DNA of 64,000 nt from Bradyrhizobium sp. RP6 (GTDB taxonomy: Bacteria; Pseudomonadota; Alphaproteobacteria; Rhizobiales; Xanthobacteraceae), in NCBI RefSeq assembly GCF_003837805.1, contig NZ_RQIT01000004.1, forward strand, positions 62,001-126,000, written 5' to 3'. A model generated the notes under the pieces. The model saw nothing but the letters and a program-made list of their open reading frames with translations. It searched no databases and had not been told where the DNA came from. This document shows, piece after piece, positions 1-10,032 of the stretch. The translations under genes and the position numbers were made by a program. Position 1 is the first letter of the stretch; the number at the start of each line of letters is the position of its first letter.

Positions 1-299
1 ACGAATCGCGTCGGAAAATCCATCGCGCTGCGCCACTCGACGTGTCCGCCGCGATTCTTGGTTGCTGCGCGGAATTGTGCTTCCAGGCCGGCCATCCCTC
101 GCTTGACCGAAGCTTCGCCCTCGTCGATCAGCGCCTGCGCCTCGGTACCGTCAGTGAAATAGAGCGGCGGCGCGAACTGGGCCGCGGCGACCCCGATGAT
201 GGCAGCCTCGAATCGCTCGGCGAGCTCGCCCGCGACCTGAAGACGCGCCTCGTTGGGCTGGTCGAGCGCCAGGCTGACCATGACGGTCGCGTATGTCAT
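1..299 (-). CDS. Universal stress protein (UspA family), C-terminus cut off by window edge
   Basis: The frame opens at ATG 299 and reads about 99 codons without a stop to the left edge, so only the N-terminal third is visible. It starts MTYATVMVSLALDQPNEARL, the first beta strand of a Usp fold, and continues with the helix and second strand (AERFEAAIIGVAAAQFAPP) usual in the tandem Usp proteins of rhizobia. A GGGAG ribosome-binding site lies 7 bases before the ATG. Usp proteins are cytoplasmic stress or dormancy proteins, often induced at low oxygen. That fits the FixK2-type promoter just upstream and the divergent fixL gene. The ATP-binding motif, if present, lies outside the window. Confidence 0.8.
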   Translation of the reverse strand, partial: MTYATVMVSLALDQPNEARLQVAGELAERFEAAIIGVAAAQFAPPLYFTDGTEAQALIDEGEASVKRGMAGLEAQFRAATKNRGGHVEWRSAMDFPTRF

Positions 300-332
300 C
301 GAGTATCTCCCAGCATCATCAAATTTCGTCGA

Positions 333-373
333 ATCCTAGACCTGCTGCCGCGCGACAGGCTGAGATAGATCAA
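333..373 (-). promoter_or_regulatory. Predicted FixK2-dependent promoter of the usp gene
   Basis: Read leftward, positions 373-360 give TTGATCTATCTCAG, one mismatch from the FixK/FNR consensus TTGA-N6-TCAA. A TAGGAT hexamer (338-333) begins 28 bases after the centre of the box. With the box at the class II position -41.5, the hexamer falls at about -13 to -8, where a -10 element belongs. The start codon at 299 follows after a short leader. The box and spacing are seen directly; control by FixK2, encoded 3 kb away, is inferred. Confidence 0.6.
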
Positions 374-516
374 AACAAGCGCTTCTGGCTCCCCCATCGT
401 TCAGTAGGAAATCCGCCAGTGAATTCAACGTCTGCGCTTGCCTCGGAGCGAGCCTTGGGCGAAATTGCGGGAGCGGTAAAGGTATCCTGCCTGCCCGCCG
501 AGGATAGGAGCAGAGC

Positions 517-2034
517 TTGGCGCCGACCCGCGTGACCCCTCCAGCAGACGACGGTCGGGGCGAGCATTTCCGGGGCCGCATCGAGGGATTCGGGGTGGGC
601 ACCTGGGACTTCGATCTGCAGACCCGCGAGCTTGAATGGTCGGAGATGGCCAAGCGGCTGTTTGGCCTCGAGCGGGACCAGGCCGTCAGCTACGAGCTCT
701 TTCTTTCGCTGCTGGAACCAGGCGATCGGGACCACCTCCTGAAGGCGATCGGGCGCCTCTCGGAAGGCGGCGGGGGACTTGACCTGTCGTTCAAGGTCGG
801 CGGCGCGTCCGGAAACGGCCAATGGATCCGAGCCAGGGCCGGCGTGATCCGGGACGATTCGGGCGCGCCACGTCATCTCAGCGGGATATTCCTCGACATC
901 AACGAGGAAAAGCAGCTCGAGGAGGCCCTGCGCTCCCAGGAGAATCATCTACGCTCGATTCTCGAAACGGTGCCCGACGCCATGATCGTCATCGATTCAC
1001 GCGGCATCATGCAGCTCTTCAGTAGCGCCGCGGAGCGGCTGTTCGGCTACAGCAGGCAGGAAGCCATTGGCCGGAACGTGAGCATTCTCATGCCTGAGCC
1101 CGATCAGTCGCGTCACGACGGGTATCTTGCGCGCTATCTCAGGACGAGTGAGCCGCACATTATCGGCATCGGCCGGATTGTGACGGGCAAGCGCCGCGAC
1201 GGCACGACCTTCCCGATGCACCTCTCCGTCGGGCAGACGCAACGCGCGGGCGAGCCTCATTTCACCGGCTTCGTGCGGGACCTCACCGAGCACCAGCAGA
1301 CCCAGGCGCGGCTCCAGGAACTGCAAGCCGAGCTTGTGCATGTGTCGCGGTTGACCGCAATGGGCGAAATGGCCTCCGCTCTCGCCCACGAGCTCAACCA
1401 GCCGCTGGCGGCGATCAGCAACTACATGAAGGGATCGCGGCGCCTCCTCGCCGGCAGCAGCGATCCCAACTCGCCGAAGGTCGAAAGTGCGCTCGATCGA
1501 GCGGCGGAGCAGGCCTTGCGTGCCGGCCAGATCATCCGCCGGCTGCGCGACTTCGTCTCCCGCGGCGAATCGGAAAAGCGGGTCGAGAGCCTGTCGAAGC
1601 TGATCGAGGAAGCCGGCGCGCTCGGGCTCGCCGGCGCGCGCGAGCAGAACGTGCAGCTCCGCTTCAGCCTCGATCCTGACGCCGATCTCGTCCTCGCCGA
1701 CCGGGTGCAGATCCAGCAGGTGCTGGTCAATCTGTTCCGCAATGCGCTGGAAGCAATGGCGCAGTCGCCGCGGCGCGAGCTCGTCGTCGCCAACACCCGC
1801 GTCGCTGACGACATGATCGAGGTTGAGGTTTCCGACACCGGCTCGGGCTTCCGCGACGACGTCGTTCCGAACCTGTTCCAGACCTTCTTCACCACCAAAG
1901 ACACCGGCATGGGCGTGGGACTGTCCATCAGCCGCTCGATCATCGAGGCTCACGGCGGCCGCATGTGGGCCGAAAGCAACACGGCGGGCGGAGCGACTTT
2001 CCGCTTCACCTTGCCGGCAACCGACGAGAGCTGA
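517..2034 (+). CDS. fixL: Oxygen-sensing haem histidine kinase FixL
   Basis: FixL binds O2 on a PAS-domain haem and autophosphorylates, then passes phosphate to FixJ, when oxygen is low. The product is 505 aa, the length of B. japonicum FixL. It has an N-terminal PAS domain (about 20-135) and a haem PAS domain (about 140-260) with proximal ligand H200, R206 and distal R220 in PHIIGIGR. A dimerisation/phosphoacceptor helix follows, with H291 in ALAHELNQPLAAI, then an ATPase domain ending near 500 (DTGSGF, GMGVGLSIS). No transmembrane segment is seen, so it should be soluble. The start is TTG at 517 with AGGAG 6 bases upstream. fixJ begins 3 bases after the stop, so the two are one transcript. 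Confidence 0.97.
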   Translation: MAPTRVTPPADDGRGEHFRGRIEGFGVGTWDFDLQTRELEWSEMAKRLFGLERDQAVSYELFLSLLEPGDRDHLLKAIGRLSEGGGGLDLSFKVGGASGNGQWIRARAGVIRDDSGAPRHLSGIFLDINEEKQLEEALRSQENHLRSILETVPDAMIVIDSRGIMQLFSSAAERLFGYSRQEAIGRNVSILMPEPDQSRHDGYLARYLRTSEPHIIGIGRIVTGKRRDGTTFPMHLSVGQTQRAGEPHFTGFVRDLTEHQQTQARLQELQAELVHVSRLTAMGEMASALAHELNQPLAAISNYMKGSRRLLAGSSDPNSPKVESALDRAAEQALRAGQIIRRLRDFVSRGESEKRVESLSKLIEEAGALGLAGAREQNVQLRFSLDPDADLVLADRVQIQQVLVNLFRNALEAMAQSPRRELVVANTRVADDMIEVEVSDTGSGFRDDVVPNLFQTFFTTKDTGMGVGLSISRSIIEAHGGRMWAESNTAGGATFRFTLPATDES

Positions 2035-2037
2035 TCC

Positions 2038-2655
2038 ATGACGACCAAGGGAAATGTCTACGTCATCGACGACGACGCAGCGATGCGGGACTCGCTGAAC
2101 TTCCTGCTGGATTCCGCCGGCTTCGGCGTCACCCTGTTCGACGACGCCCTCGCCTTTCTCGAAGCCTTGCCCGGCCTCGCCTTCGGCTGCGTCGTCTCCG
2201 ACGTGCGCATGCCCGGCCTCGACGGGATCGAGCTGCTGAAGCGGATGAAGGCGCAGCAAAGCCCCTTCCCGATCGTGATCATGACCGGTCATGGCGACGT
2301 GCCGCTCGCGGTCGAAGCCATGAAGCTCGGGGCGGTCGATTTCCTGGAAAAGCCGTTCGATGACGACCGTCTCACCGCCATGATCGATTCGGCCATCCGC
2401 CAGGCCGAGCCTGCCGCCAAGAACGAAGCCGTCGCGCAGGACATCGCCGCCCGCGTCGCGTCCTTGAGTCCCAGGGAGCGCCAGGTCATGGAAGGGCTGA
2501 TCGCGGGCCTCTCCAACAAGCTGATCGCCCGCGAATACGACATCAGCCCGCGCACCATCGAGGTCTACCGGGCGAACGTGATGACCAAGATGCAGGCGAG
2601 CAGCCTCTCCGAACTGGTCCGGCTGGCGATGCGTGCCGGCATGCTCAACGATTGA
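2038..2655 (+). CDS. fixJ: Response regulator FixJ (receiver plus LuxR-type HTH)
   Basis: FixJ is phosphorylated by FixL and activates fixK2. The 205-aa product has a receiver domain (about 1-120) with the acidic cluster D11-D13, phospho-acceptor D55 (VVSDVRMPG), T83 and K105. A LuxR/FixJ helix-turn-helix follows at about 140-200 (LSPRERQVMEGLIAGLSNK, SPRTIEVYRANVMTKM). Length and residues match the Bradyrhizobium FixJ. It lies 3 bases after fixL and is co-transcribed with it. A separate small receiver gene follows after 43 bases. Confidence 0.97.
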   Translation: MTTKGNVYVIDDDAAMRDSLNFLLDSAGFGVTLFDDALAFLEALPGLAFGCVVSDVRMPGLDGIELLKRMKAQQSPFPIVIMTGHGDVPLAVEAMKLGAVDFLEKPFDDDRLTAMIDSAIRQAEPAAKNEAVAQDIAARVASLSPRERQVMEGLIAGLSNKLIAREYDISPRTIEVYRANVMTKMQASSLSELVRLAMRAGMLND

Positions 2656-2698
2656 GGCAGGTCAAGGCGCCTTCCCGGGGCCGTGCTAACCAGTCAGC

Positions 2699-3124
2699 AT
2701 GATCGAAGTCAGCTCACATGGTGCGCGGCTGCAGTCCTCCCCACAACTCACCGTCTTTGTGGTCGACGATGATGCTGCGGTGCTGGGATCCCTGCGGTTC
2801 CTGCTGGAGACCGACGGCTTTGCCGTGCGGACTTTCAGGAGCGGCACGGCGCTGCTCAATGTCAGCGGCGCGTCCGGGCCGGACTGCTACGTCATCGACT
2901 ACAAGATGCCGGACATCAACGGTATCGAGCTGACCGGCCGCTTGCGCAAATCCGACCGCGACGCGCCCGTGGTCCTGATCACCGGCTATCCCGACGAGAA
3001 CATCTCGGCCCGGGCGGCGACGGCGGGCATCAAAGACGTGGTTTTGAAGCCGCTTCTCGACGAAAACCTTGTCAAGTGCATCCGCCACGCCATCCAGGAC
3101 CGCCCGCTACGGGATTCTACGTAA
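2699..3124 (+). CDS. Single-domain response regulator between fixJ and fixK2
   Basis: The product is 141 aa and consists of a receiver domain with no output domain. Phosphorylation residues are intact: acidic DDD at 23-25, D67 (YVIDYKMPDING), T94 and K116 (VVLKPL). The same fixL-fixJ-receiver-fixK2 order is known in B. japonicum/diazoefficiens, so the gene belongs to the cascade locus. It may act as a phosphate sink or competing partner for FixL, but nothing in the sequence proves this. The stop codon overlaps a candidate FixJ half-site, so the fixK2 promoter begins within its 3' end. Confidence 0.9.
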   Translation: MIEVSSHGARLQSSPQLTVFVVDDDAAVLGSLRFLLETDGFAVRTFRSGTALLNVSGASGPDCYVIDYKMPDINGIELTGRLRKSDRDAPVVLITGYPDENISARAATAGIKDVVLKPLLDENLVKCIRHAIQDRPLRDST

Positions 3125-3160
3125 GGCACCCCCCTTAAGATATCGCTCGAAATTTTCGAG
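3117..3160 (+). promoter_or_regulatory. fixK2 upstream control region with perfect inverted repeat
   Basis: Two signals lie upstream of fixK2. CTACGTAA at 3117-3124 matches the reverse complement of the FixJ-binding consensus GTAMGTAG at 7 of 8 positions. A perfect inverted repeat CTCGAAA-T-TTTCGAG lies at 3146-3160, about 50 bases before the fixK2 start. FixJ is known to activate fixK2 in Bradyrhizobium. Which protein reads the palindrome cannot be told from sequence; it does not match the TTGA-N6-TCAA FixK box. Confidence 0.45.
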
Positions 3161-3208
3161 GCCCCCGATACCGCGTAGGAAAGCGCCATCACAACGGAGA
3201 TGGCGCAG

Positions 3209-3907
3209 ATGCTGACCCAGACGCTCAACACCCAGGCGATCAAAACCCACATTGTCGGCAAGATTGCTCCTGCCCATCCTGTCACCGACCAGTTCGGCGC
3301 AATCACAGGCCATGTCGGCCTTGTCGCCACGGAATTCTCCTATCGCAAGGACGAGGAGATCTATGGCGAGGATGAGCCGTCCGAATATGTCTACCAGGTC
3401 GTGTCGGGGGCAGTGAGCAGCTACAAGCTCCTTTCTGACGGCCGTCGCCAGATCGGCGCCTTCCACCTTCCCGGCGACGTGTTCGGCCTCGAATCCGGTC
3501 CCACGCACCGCCTCGCCGCGGAAGCCATCATCGACACCACCGTGCGCCTCGTGAAGCGCGCGAGCCTCGAGAAGGCCGCCGGCACCGACGTGCAGGTCGC
3601 CCGCAAGCTCTGGGCGATGACCGCCTCCGAGCTTCGCCATGCCGAGGACCACATGCTGCTGCTGGGCCGCAAGACGGCGATGGAGCGTGTTGCGACCTTC
3701 CTGCTCGAAATGGACCGCCGCCTCGCCGTTGCCGGCATGATGGCGCTGCCGATGTGCCGCCGCGACATCGGCGACTATCTCGGCCTCACCCTCGAAACCG
3801 TGTCGCGCGCACTGTCGCAGCTTCACGCCCAGGGCATTCTCGGCTTCTCCGGCGCCCGCCAGATCGTGCTGCGCAACCGCCAGCGCCTGCACAATCTCGA
3901 CGCCTGA
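3209..3907 (+). CDS. fixK2: CRP/FNR-type regulator FixK2
   Basis: FixK2 activates microaerobic and anaerobic genes (cbb3 oxidase, denitrification, haem synthesis) at TTGA-N6-TCAA sites. I place the start at ATG 3209, giving 232 aa. GGAG at 3196-3199 is 9 bases upstream and C183 falls at the number of the redox-sensitive Cys of B. japonicum FixK2. The in-frame ATG at 3200 directly abuts GGAG and is less likely. The cyclic-nucleotide-binding-like beta roll spans about 35-145 and the HTH about 180-215 (RRDIGDYLGLTLETVSRALS). The four FNR cluster cysteines are absent, as expected for FixK. A terminator follows. Confidence 0.97.
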   Translation: MLTQTLNTQAIKTHIVGKIAPAHPVTDQFGAITGHVGLVATEFSYRKDEEIYGEDEPSEYVYQVVSGAVSSYKLLSDGRRQIGAFHLPGDVFGLESGPTHRLAAEAIIDTTVRLVKRASLEKAAGTDVQVARKLWAMTASELRHAEDHMLLLGRKTAMERVATFLLEMDRRLAVAGMMALPMCRRDIGDYLGLTLETVSRALSQLHAQGILGFSGARQIVLRNRQRLHNLDA

Positions 3908-3929
3908 TCGGCTTTCTCCCCCGTGACTT

Positions 3930-3965
3930 GGCCGGCCGAACCCGTTTCGGCCGGCCTTTTCTTTT
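3930..3965 (+). terminator. Rho-independent terminator after fixK2
   Basis: GGCCGGCCGAA at 3930-3940 pairs perfectly with TTCGGCCGGCC at 3946-3956 (11-bp stem, 5-base loop) and is followed by TTTTCTTTT. It lies 23 bases after the fixK2 stop and also separates the convergent MFS gene. Confidence 0.9.
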
Positions 3966-3972
3966 GCCGCGA

Positions 3973-5286
3973 TCATGCCGTGCGCCGGGTTTCCGGCATC
4001 ATCAGCAGGATCAGAAGGAGCCCCGCCGCGGCGACGCCGGACAGTCCGATAAAGGCAGTGGCATTGCCGAACTTGTCGCTGACATAGCCGCCGAGCACCG
4101 TGCTCAGCGATGCGCCGATGCCGGTCGCCGTCCCCACGATCCCCTGCGCCAGATTGAAATGGCCGCTGCCGAAGGCGACGTCGGCCACGATCAGCGGAAT
4201 CATGACGGCGAACACCGCGGCGGTGAAGCCGTCGAACACCTGCACCAGCACCAGCAGGTAGGGATCGCGCACGGTCGCAAACAGCAATCCGCGAATCGTC
4301 AGCGCGCCGAATCCGATCAGCAGCAAGGGCCGCCGGCCCCACACTTGCGCCTGCCGCCCGACCGTCGGCGACAGCAGCGCCACGATCGCCTGCGGCACGA
4401 TGATGCAGGCGGCGACGAGCACGGTCGCCCATTGGCTCGACCTCGCCGTCACCGCGCTCGCCATCAGCGGCATCATTGCGGCGTTCGCGAGTTGCAACAA
4501 GAGCACGCTGATCGCGAAGACGATGAGAGGACGCTGCCGGATCAGGTGCCAGATATTGGTGTCGCCGCGGTCGGCGTCTTCAGGCGGCATCTCGCCGTGA
4601 CAGCGCCTGATGTCGACCTCGTTCTCGCGGATGCGCGACAGCGCGATGAGGGTCGGAATCGCGAGCAGGAAGGTGACCAGGAAGACCGAGCGGCTCGACA
4701 GCAGATAGCCCGCGGTGCCCATCACCGCCGCCGCGACGCCATTGCCCAGCGAGGCGAAGCGCGCGTTGCGGCCAAGCCGCTCGCCGATCGCGAGCGGGCC
4801 GACGAGGCCGAGGCTGATCGCGGCGATCGCCGGCCCGAGCACGCAGCTCGCCGCCGCGTGCAAGGTGGCGGCGGCAACCACAACGGGAAAGATCGGCATG
4901 GCGGCATAGGCAAGCGCGCAGACGCCGATGGTCGCAATCGCGAGGGCGGCGACCAGGCGCTCCGACTTCGCGGCATCGATGATCGCGCCGCCCGGCATCT
5001 GCCCGATCAACGCGACGATGCCGCCGATCGACAGCACGAGGCCGATCTCGACCTGGGTCCATTTCTGCGTCGTCAGATAGACCGCGATGAAGGGACCGAA
5101 GCCGGTCTGCACGTCGGCGAGGAAGAAGATGAACCAGTCGAGGCCGCGCAGGCTCTGGCGCGAGGGCGCCGGAATACCCGCGGCCGACGGCACAGCAACC
5201 TTGTCCTGCTCGGCGCGGGCGCCGCGATCCGCAAGATTGGGCTTCCTCGACAACAGCACAGGCGGTGGGCCCTCCCGGCACCTCAC
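3973..5286 (-). CDS. MFS transporter
   Basis: This 437-aa protein has about 12 hydrophobic segments after a hydrophilic N-terminus of about 45 residues, with a charged central loop near 225-245. The loop after the second helix (GAIIDAAKSERLV) resembles the MFS motif-A position. The substrate is unknown. No ATG lies near the N-terminus. GTG 5286 overlaps the upstream PRC-barrel stop (GTGA), whereas GTG 5259 has a better GGGAGGG site, so the start is uncertain by nine residues. It is last in a leftward run with the ABC exporter, glucosidase and PRC-barrel genes, suggesting a role in the same stress or envelope programme. Confidence 0.85.
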   Translation of the reverse strand: MRCREGPPPVLLSRKPNLADRGARAEQDKVAVPSAAGIPAPSRQSLRGLDWFIFFLADVQTGFGPFIAVYLTTQKWTQVEIGLVLSIGGIVALIGQMPGGAIIDAAKSERLVAALAIATIGVCALAYAAMPIFPVVVAAATLHAAASCVLGPAIAAISLGLVGPLAIGERLGRNARFASLGNGVAAAVMGTAGYLLSSRSVFLVTFLLAIPTLIALSRIRENEVDIRRCHGEMPPEDADRGDTNIWHLIRQRPLIVFAISVLLLQLANAAMMPLMASAVTARSSQWATVLVAACIIVPQAIVALLSPTVGRQAQVWGRRPLLLIGFGALTIRGLLFATVRDPYLLVLVQVFDGFTAAVFAVMIPLIVADVAFGSGHFNLAQGIVGTATGIGASLSTVLGGYVSDKFGNATAFIGLSGVAAAGLLLILLMMPETRRTA

Positions 5287-5804
5287 TGGATCGCTTGCAG
5301 CGGCTGAAGGCTGCCAGACGCGCCGAGGACGACGATCGGCGTGTCTTCCTTGTATTCCGGCGCGGCCGCGACCTGCGCTTTGGTCAATTCCAGCGTGATA
5401 CTGTCTTTCTTATTGGCGATTTTGCCGAAGCGCAGCGCGTTCCAGTCCACCACGATCTTGCGGCTGCCGACGCCGAGGAATCCGCCGAAATCGATCGCCG
5501 CGGCCCGCACATGGCCGGTGCGATCGACGATGACGTCGACGATACGGCCCATGTCCTCGCCGGCGGCGCTGCGAACGTCGCGGCCGAGCACCCCATGGGC
5601 CTCGCTCGCACCGATGATGGTCACCGAGGGTGGCGGCGCGGCGTCCTTGGGAGTCACGGGAACGGTCGAGACCGGCGGCCGTGCCCCTGGCGGCACATTC
5701 GCTTCATTCTGGCCTGCGGGCTGATCCTCCGCGGCACGCGACGGTGCGACCGTCAGGGCAACCACGATCGCCACGCTCAGGATCAACGCTCCGATCGCAC
5801 GCAT
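5283..5804 (-). CDS. Exported PRC-barrel domain protein
   Basis: The 173-aa product begins MRAIGALILSVAIVVALTVA, a signal peptide ending near SRA-AEDQ. A Pro-rich linker leads to a PRC-barrel-like domain at about 70-150 (GRDVRSAAGEDMGRIVDVIV, IDFGGFLGVGSRKIVVDW). Such domains in rhizobial periplasmic proteins are thought to bind partners or ligands; no enzyme motif is seen. The start at ATG 5804 is preceded by GGAGG. It lies 23 bases after the glucosidase gene and overlaps the MFS gene by 4 bases, so it is in the same operon. Confidence 0.85.
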   Translation of the reverse strand: MRAIGALILSVAIVVALTVAPSRAAEDQPAGQNEANVPPGARPPVSTVPVTPKDAAPPPSVTIIGASEAHGVLGRDVRSAAGEDMGRIVDVIVDRTGHVRAAAIDFGGFLGVGSRKIVVDWNALRFGKIANKKDSITLELTKAQVAAAPEYKEDTPIVVLGASGSLQPLQAIQ

Positions 5805-5827
5805 GTCACCCTCCTCACGATGCAACG

Positions 5828-8032
5828 CTAGCGCGCCAGCACGATCGAGACCTGGATCTGGCCGCGTGTGCGCATCACCTCCAGCGCCACGTCGTCGCCG
5901 TGGCGGCTGACACGAAGATCGACACTGGATTCGCCGAGGCGCAGATCGCGCAGGATCACCTCGTTGAGGAACGCGGGCAGATGCGGATTGCGCAGGCGAA
6001 TCTCGCCGCGCGCCACGTCGAACTCGAGGCCGAGCGCCGCCTCCAGTAGCGTGAACGGCGTCGCGCTGGCCCAGGCTTGCGGCGCGCAGGCGACCGGATA
6101 GAGCGTCGGTCCGCGCCGTTTCTCGCGCCGGAAGCCGCAGAACAATTCGGGCAACCGGCGCAGATCCATATAGGTCGCAGCATCGAACAGCCCCTTGAAG
6201 ACATGCGCCACCGAATGCTTGAGGCCGTAGCGCGCGAGTCCGAGTGCGATCAGCGCATTGTCGTGCGGCCAGATCGACCCGTCGTGATAGGACATCGGAT
6301 TGTAGCGCACCTCGCCTTGCGCGACGGTGCGGATGCCCCAGCCGGAGAAGAAATGCGGCCGCATCAGATCGGCGGCGACGAGGCGGGCGCGATCCTCGCG
6401 GATCATGCCGCTGAACAGGACCTGTCCGGCGTTCGAGGTCCGCACCTTGCAGGGCCGCTTCTCGCCGTCGAGCGCAAGCGCATAGGTGCCGAGCTCCTCG
6501 CACCAGAACGCCTGCTCGAAACGCTCGGCGAGTGCCCTGGCTTCGGTCTCGAGCTTGCGAGCGCGGTCAGGCTTGCCGAGCCGCAGTGCGCAACGCGCGG
6601 CGAGCTGCTTGGCAGCAAAGACGTAGCCCTGGACTTCCGCAAGCGCGATATTGCCCTCTGCAAGCTGGCCGTCGGCATGGAAGATCGCGTCGTAGGAATC
6701 CTTCCAGCCCTGATTGGCCAGCCCCTTCTCGGTCGCGCGCTGGTATTCGACGAAACCGTCCTGGTCGGGATCACCGGCGCCGTCGATCCAGGCCAGCCCC
6801 GCCTCGATCGCCGGCCACAGCTCGATCAACGTGGCCTCGTCGCCGGTGCGCTCGTAATAGCTTCCCGCGAGCAGCACGAACAGCGCGGTCGAATCGACGC
6901 TGCCGTAATAATGCGCGAACGGCACCTCCCCGAGGGCCGCCATCTCGCCGCCGCGCATCTCGTGCAGGATCTTTCCTGGCGCAGCGTCCGCGAGCGGGTC
7001 GATCGCCCTGGCCTGGAAATGCGCAAGCCGGCGCAGGACGCCCTTGGCTACGCGCGGATCGATCCAGAGCATCTGGAGTGCGGTGATGAGGCCGTCGCGG
7101 CCGAACGTCGTCGAGTACCAGGGAATACCGGCATAGGGATAACGTCCCTGCGGCGTCTCGGTCATCAGCATGTTGAGGTCGGCCATGGCCTGGCACAGCA
7201 CCTCGTTGAAGATGTTGTTGGAGGTCTCGATGCTGGCCGCGCCCATGGTCGACTGCCGCATTTCGCGGCGGTGCGCCAGCAGGCCCGGAAAGAACCGCAC
7301 CGGCCGCTCCGTCACCGGCCGGTTGCAGGAGACCGCCACGAACAGCGACTTGGCCTGATGCGGCTCCAGGTCGAGCTCCCAAGTCGCGGCATTGACCGAG
7401 AGCCGCGTCGGACGCGGATCGAAATGCAGTCCGGTGGTGCGTTCGGCGTCGTCGAGGCCGCGATATTCGAACAGGACGTCGGTCGGCCCCAGCAGCCGGC
7501 TGGTTCCGATCCCGCGGCGCGGCCTCCGCTCGCCGCGGACCTCGAACAGATCGGCGAAGTCGTTGCCGAACAGCAGCGTCAGCTCGAAGCTGGTGCGCCG
7601 GTCGCCATGGTTCTGCACACCGATGCGCTGATATGCCGTGCCGCGCCACAGGAAGATCGTGCGCACGATGTGCAGCAGGTCCTTCTGCAGAACGAGGCTG
7701 CCCTGCCGGTAGATGTCCGGATTGGTGAGATCGACGGTCAACGCCGAATTGTCGTCGCGCAGGTTCGAGCCGAGCAGCAGCGGCTGGAGATCGTCGAGCA
7801 CGAGCTCGAGCCGCGCGAGATAGCGTGTATCATGATGGAACAGGCCGTCCGGCCCGCCGGCGGATGCGCCGATGTCGCCATGGCTGTCGAGCACGATGAA
7901 AGTGTCGTCGTGCTTGAGCGAACGCCGCGGCCGTGCCGACGGCCCCGTCATCGGAATATAGAAGGGTTGTTCCGCGACCTGTTCCGAGGTCCGCGTCACG
8001 GAGACGAATTGGGTGACGGCTTCGGCCGACAT
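5828..8032 (-). CDS. Glycogen-debranching-type amylo-alpha-1,6-glucosidase
   Basis: The 734-aa protein has an N-terminal beta domain (about 20-260; starts with HDDTFIVLDSHGDI and GLFHHDTRYLARLEL) and a C-terminal (alpha/alpha)6-barrel-like domain (about 280-690) with YSTTFGRDGLIT and SIWPHDNALIALGLARYG. This is the bacterial amylo-1,6-glucosidase family, which should cut alpha-1,6 branches in glycogen-like glucans. No signal peptide is seen. I chose ATG 8032 because GGGGAG lies just before it; the upstream TTG 8065 would add 11 unlikely residues. It follows the ABC exporter gene by 58 bases and is divergent from a GT4 glycosyltransferase, so the region may handle a storage or osmotic glucan. 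Confidence 0.88.
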   Translation of the reverse strand: MSAEAVTQFVSVTRTSEQVAEQPFYIPMTGPSARPRRSLKHDDTFIVLDSHGDIGASAGGPDGLFHHDTRYLARLELVLDDLQPLLLGSNLRDDNSALTVDLTNPDIYRQGSLVLQKDLLHIVRTIFLWRGTAYQRIGVQNHGDRRTSFELTLLFGNDFADLFEVRGERRPRRGIGTSRLLGPTDVLFEYRGLDDAERTTGLHFDPRPTRLSVNAATWELDLEPHQAKSLFVAVSCNRPVTERPVRFFPGLLAHRREMRQSTMGAASIETSNNIFNEVLCQAMADLNMLMTETPQGRYPYAGIPWYSTTFGRDGLITALQMLWIDPRVAKGVLRRLAHFQARAIDPLADAAPGKILHEMRGGEMAALGEVPFAHYYGSVDSTALFVLLAGSYYERTGDEATLIELWPAIEAGLAWIDGAGDPDQDGFVEYQRATEKGLANQGWKDSYDAIFHADGQLAEGNIALAEVQGYVFAAKQLAARCALRLGKPDRARKLETEARALAERFEQAFWCEELGTYALALDGEKRPCKVRTSNAGQVLFSGMIREDRARLVAADLMRPHFFSGWGIRTVAQGEVRYNPMSYHDGSIWPHDNALIALGLARYGLKHSVAHVFKGLFDAATYMDLRRLPELFCGFRREKRRGPTLYPVACAPQAWASATPFTLLEAALGLEFDVARGEIRLRNPHLPAFLNEVILRDLRLGESSVDLRVSRHGDDVALEVMRTRGQIQVSIVLAR

Positions 8033-8090
8033 GAGCTGCTCCCCTGCGCCTGTTTCAAAACGCAACCGACTCGAGAACGCGACTGTTGGT

Positions 8091-9854
<1,764 letters not shown>

Positions 9855-9903
9855 ATGGCTATCGCCCCGTTATGCTGATTTTCGTTTCGTTACTGGTCGA
9901 GTG

Positions 9904-9929
9904 AACATCGACCGCTTCGCCTCGGTTCC
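9904..9929 (-). promoter_or_regulatory. Candidate EcfG (general stress) promoter of the ABC exporter operon
   Basis: Read leftward, GGAAC (9929-9925) is followed after 17 bases by TGTT (9907-9904). The alphaproteobacterial EcfG consensus is GGAAC-N16/17-CGTT, so one base of the -10 differs. The site lies 50 bases before the ABC start codon. It is supported by the perfect match on the other strand of the same spacer. Confidence 0.4.
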
Positions 9930-10032
9930 CGGGCAACGCCATCACGACATGCGGATGCGGGCGATCTGCGAAGATGTAGTGGCAGCATCGCGACGATTCC
10001 CCGACGTGTCGAATATGTAACGTTTGGAGGAA

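Noticed and set aside
42..368. Small plus-strand frame at the left edge
   Set aside because: It is antisense to the universal stress protein gene, which has a good start, ribosome-binding site and promoter.
3200..3208. Upstream ATG of fixK2
   Set aside because: GGAG directly abuts it, leaving no spacer, and using ATG 3209 restores the known 232-aa length and C183 numbering.
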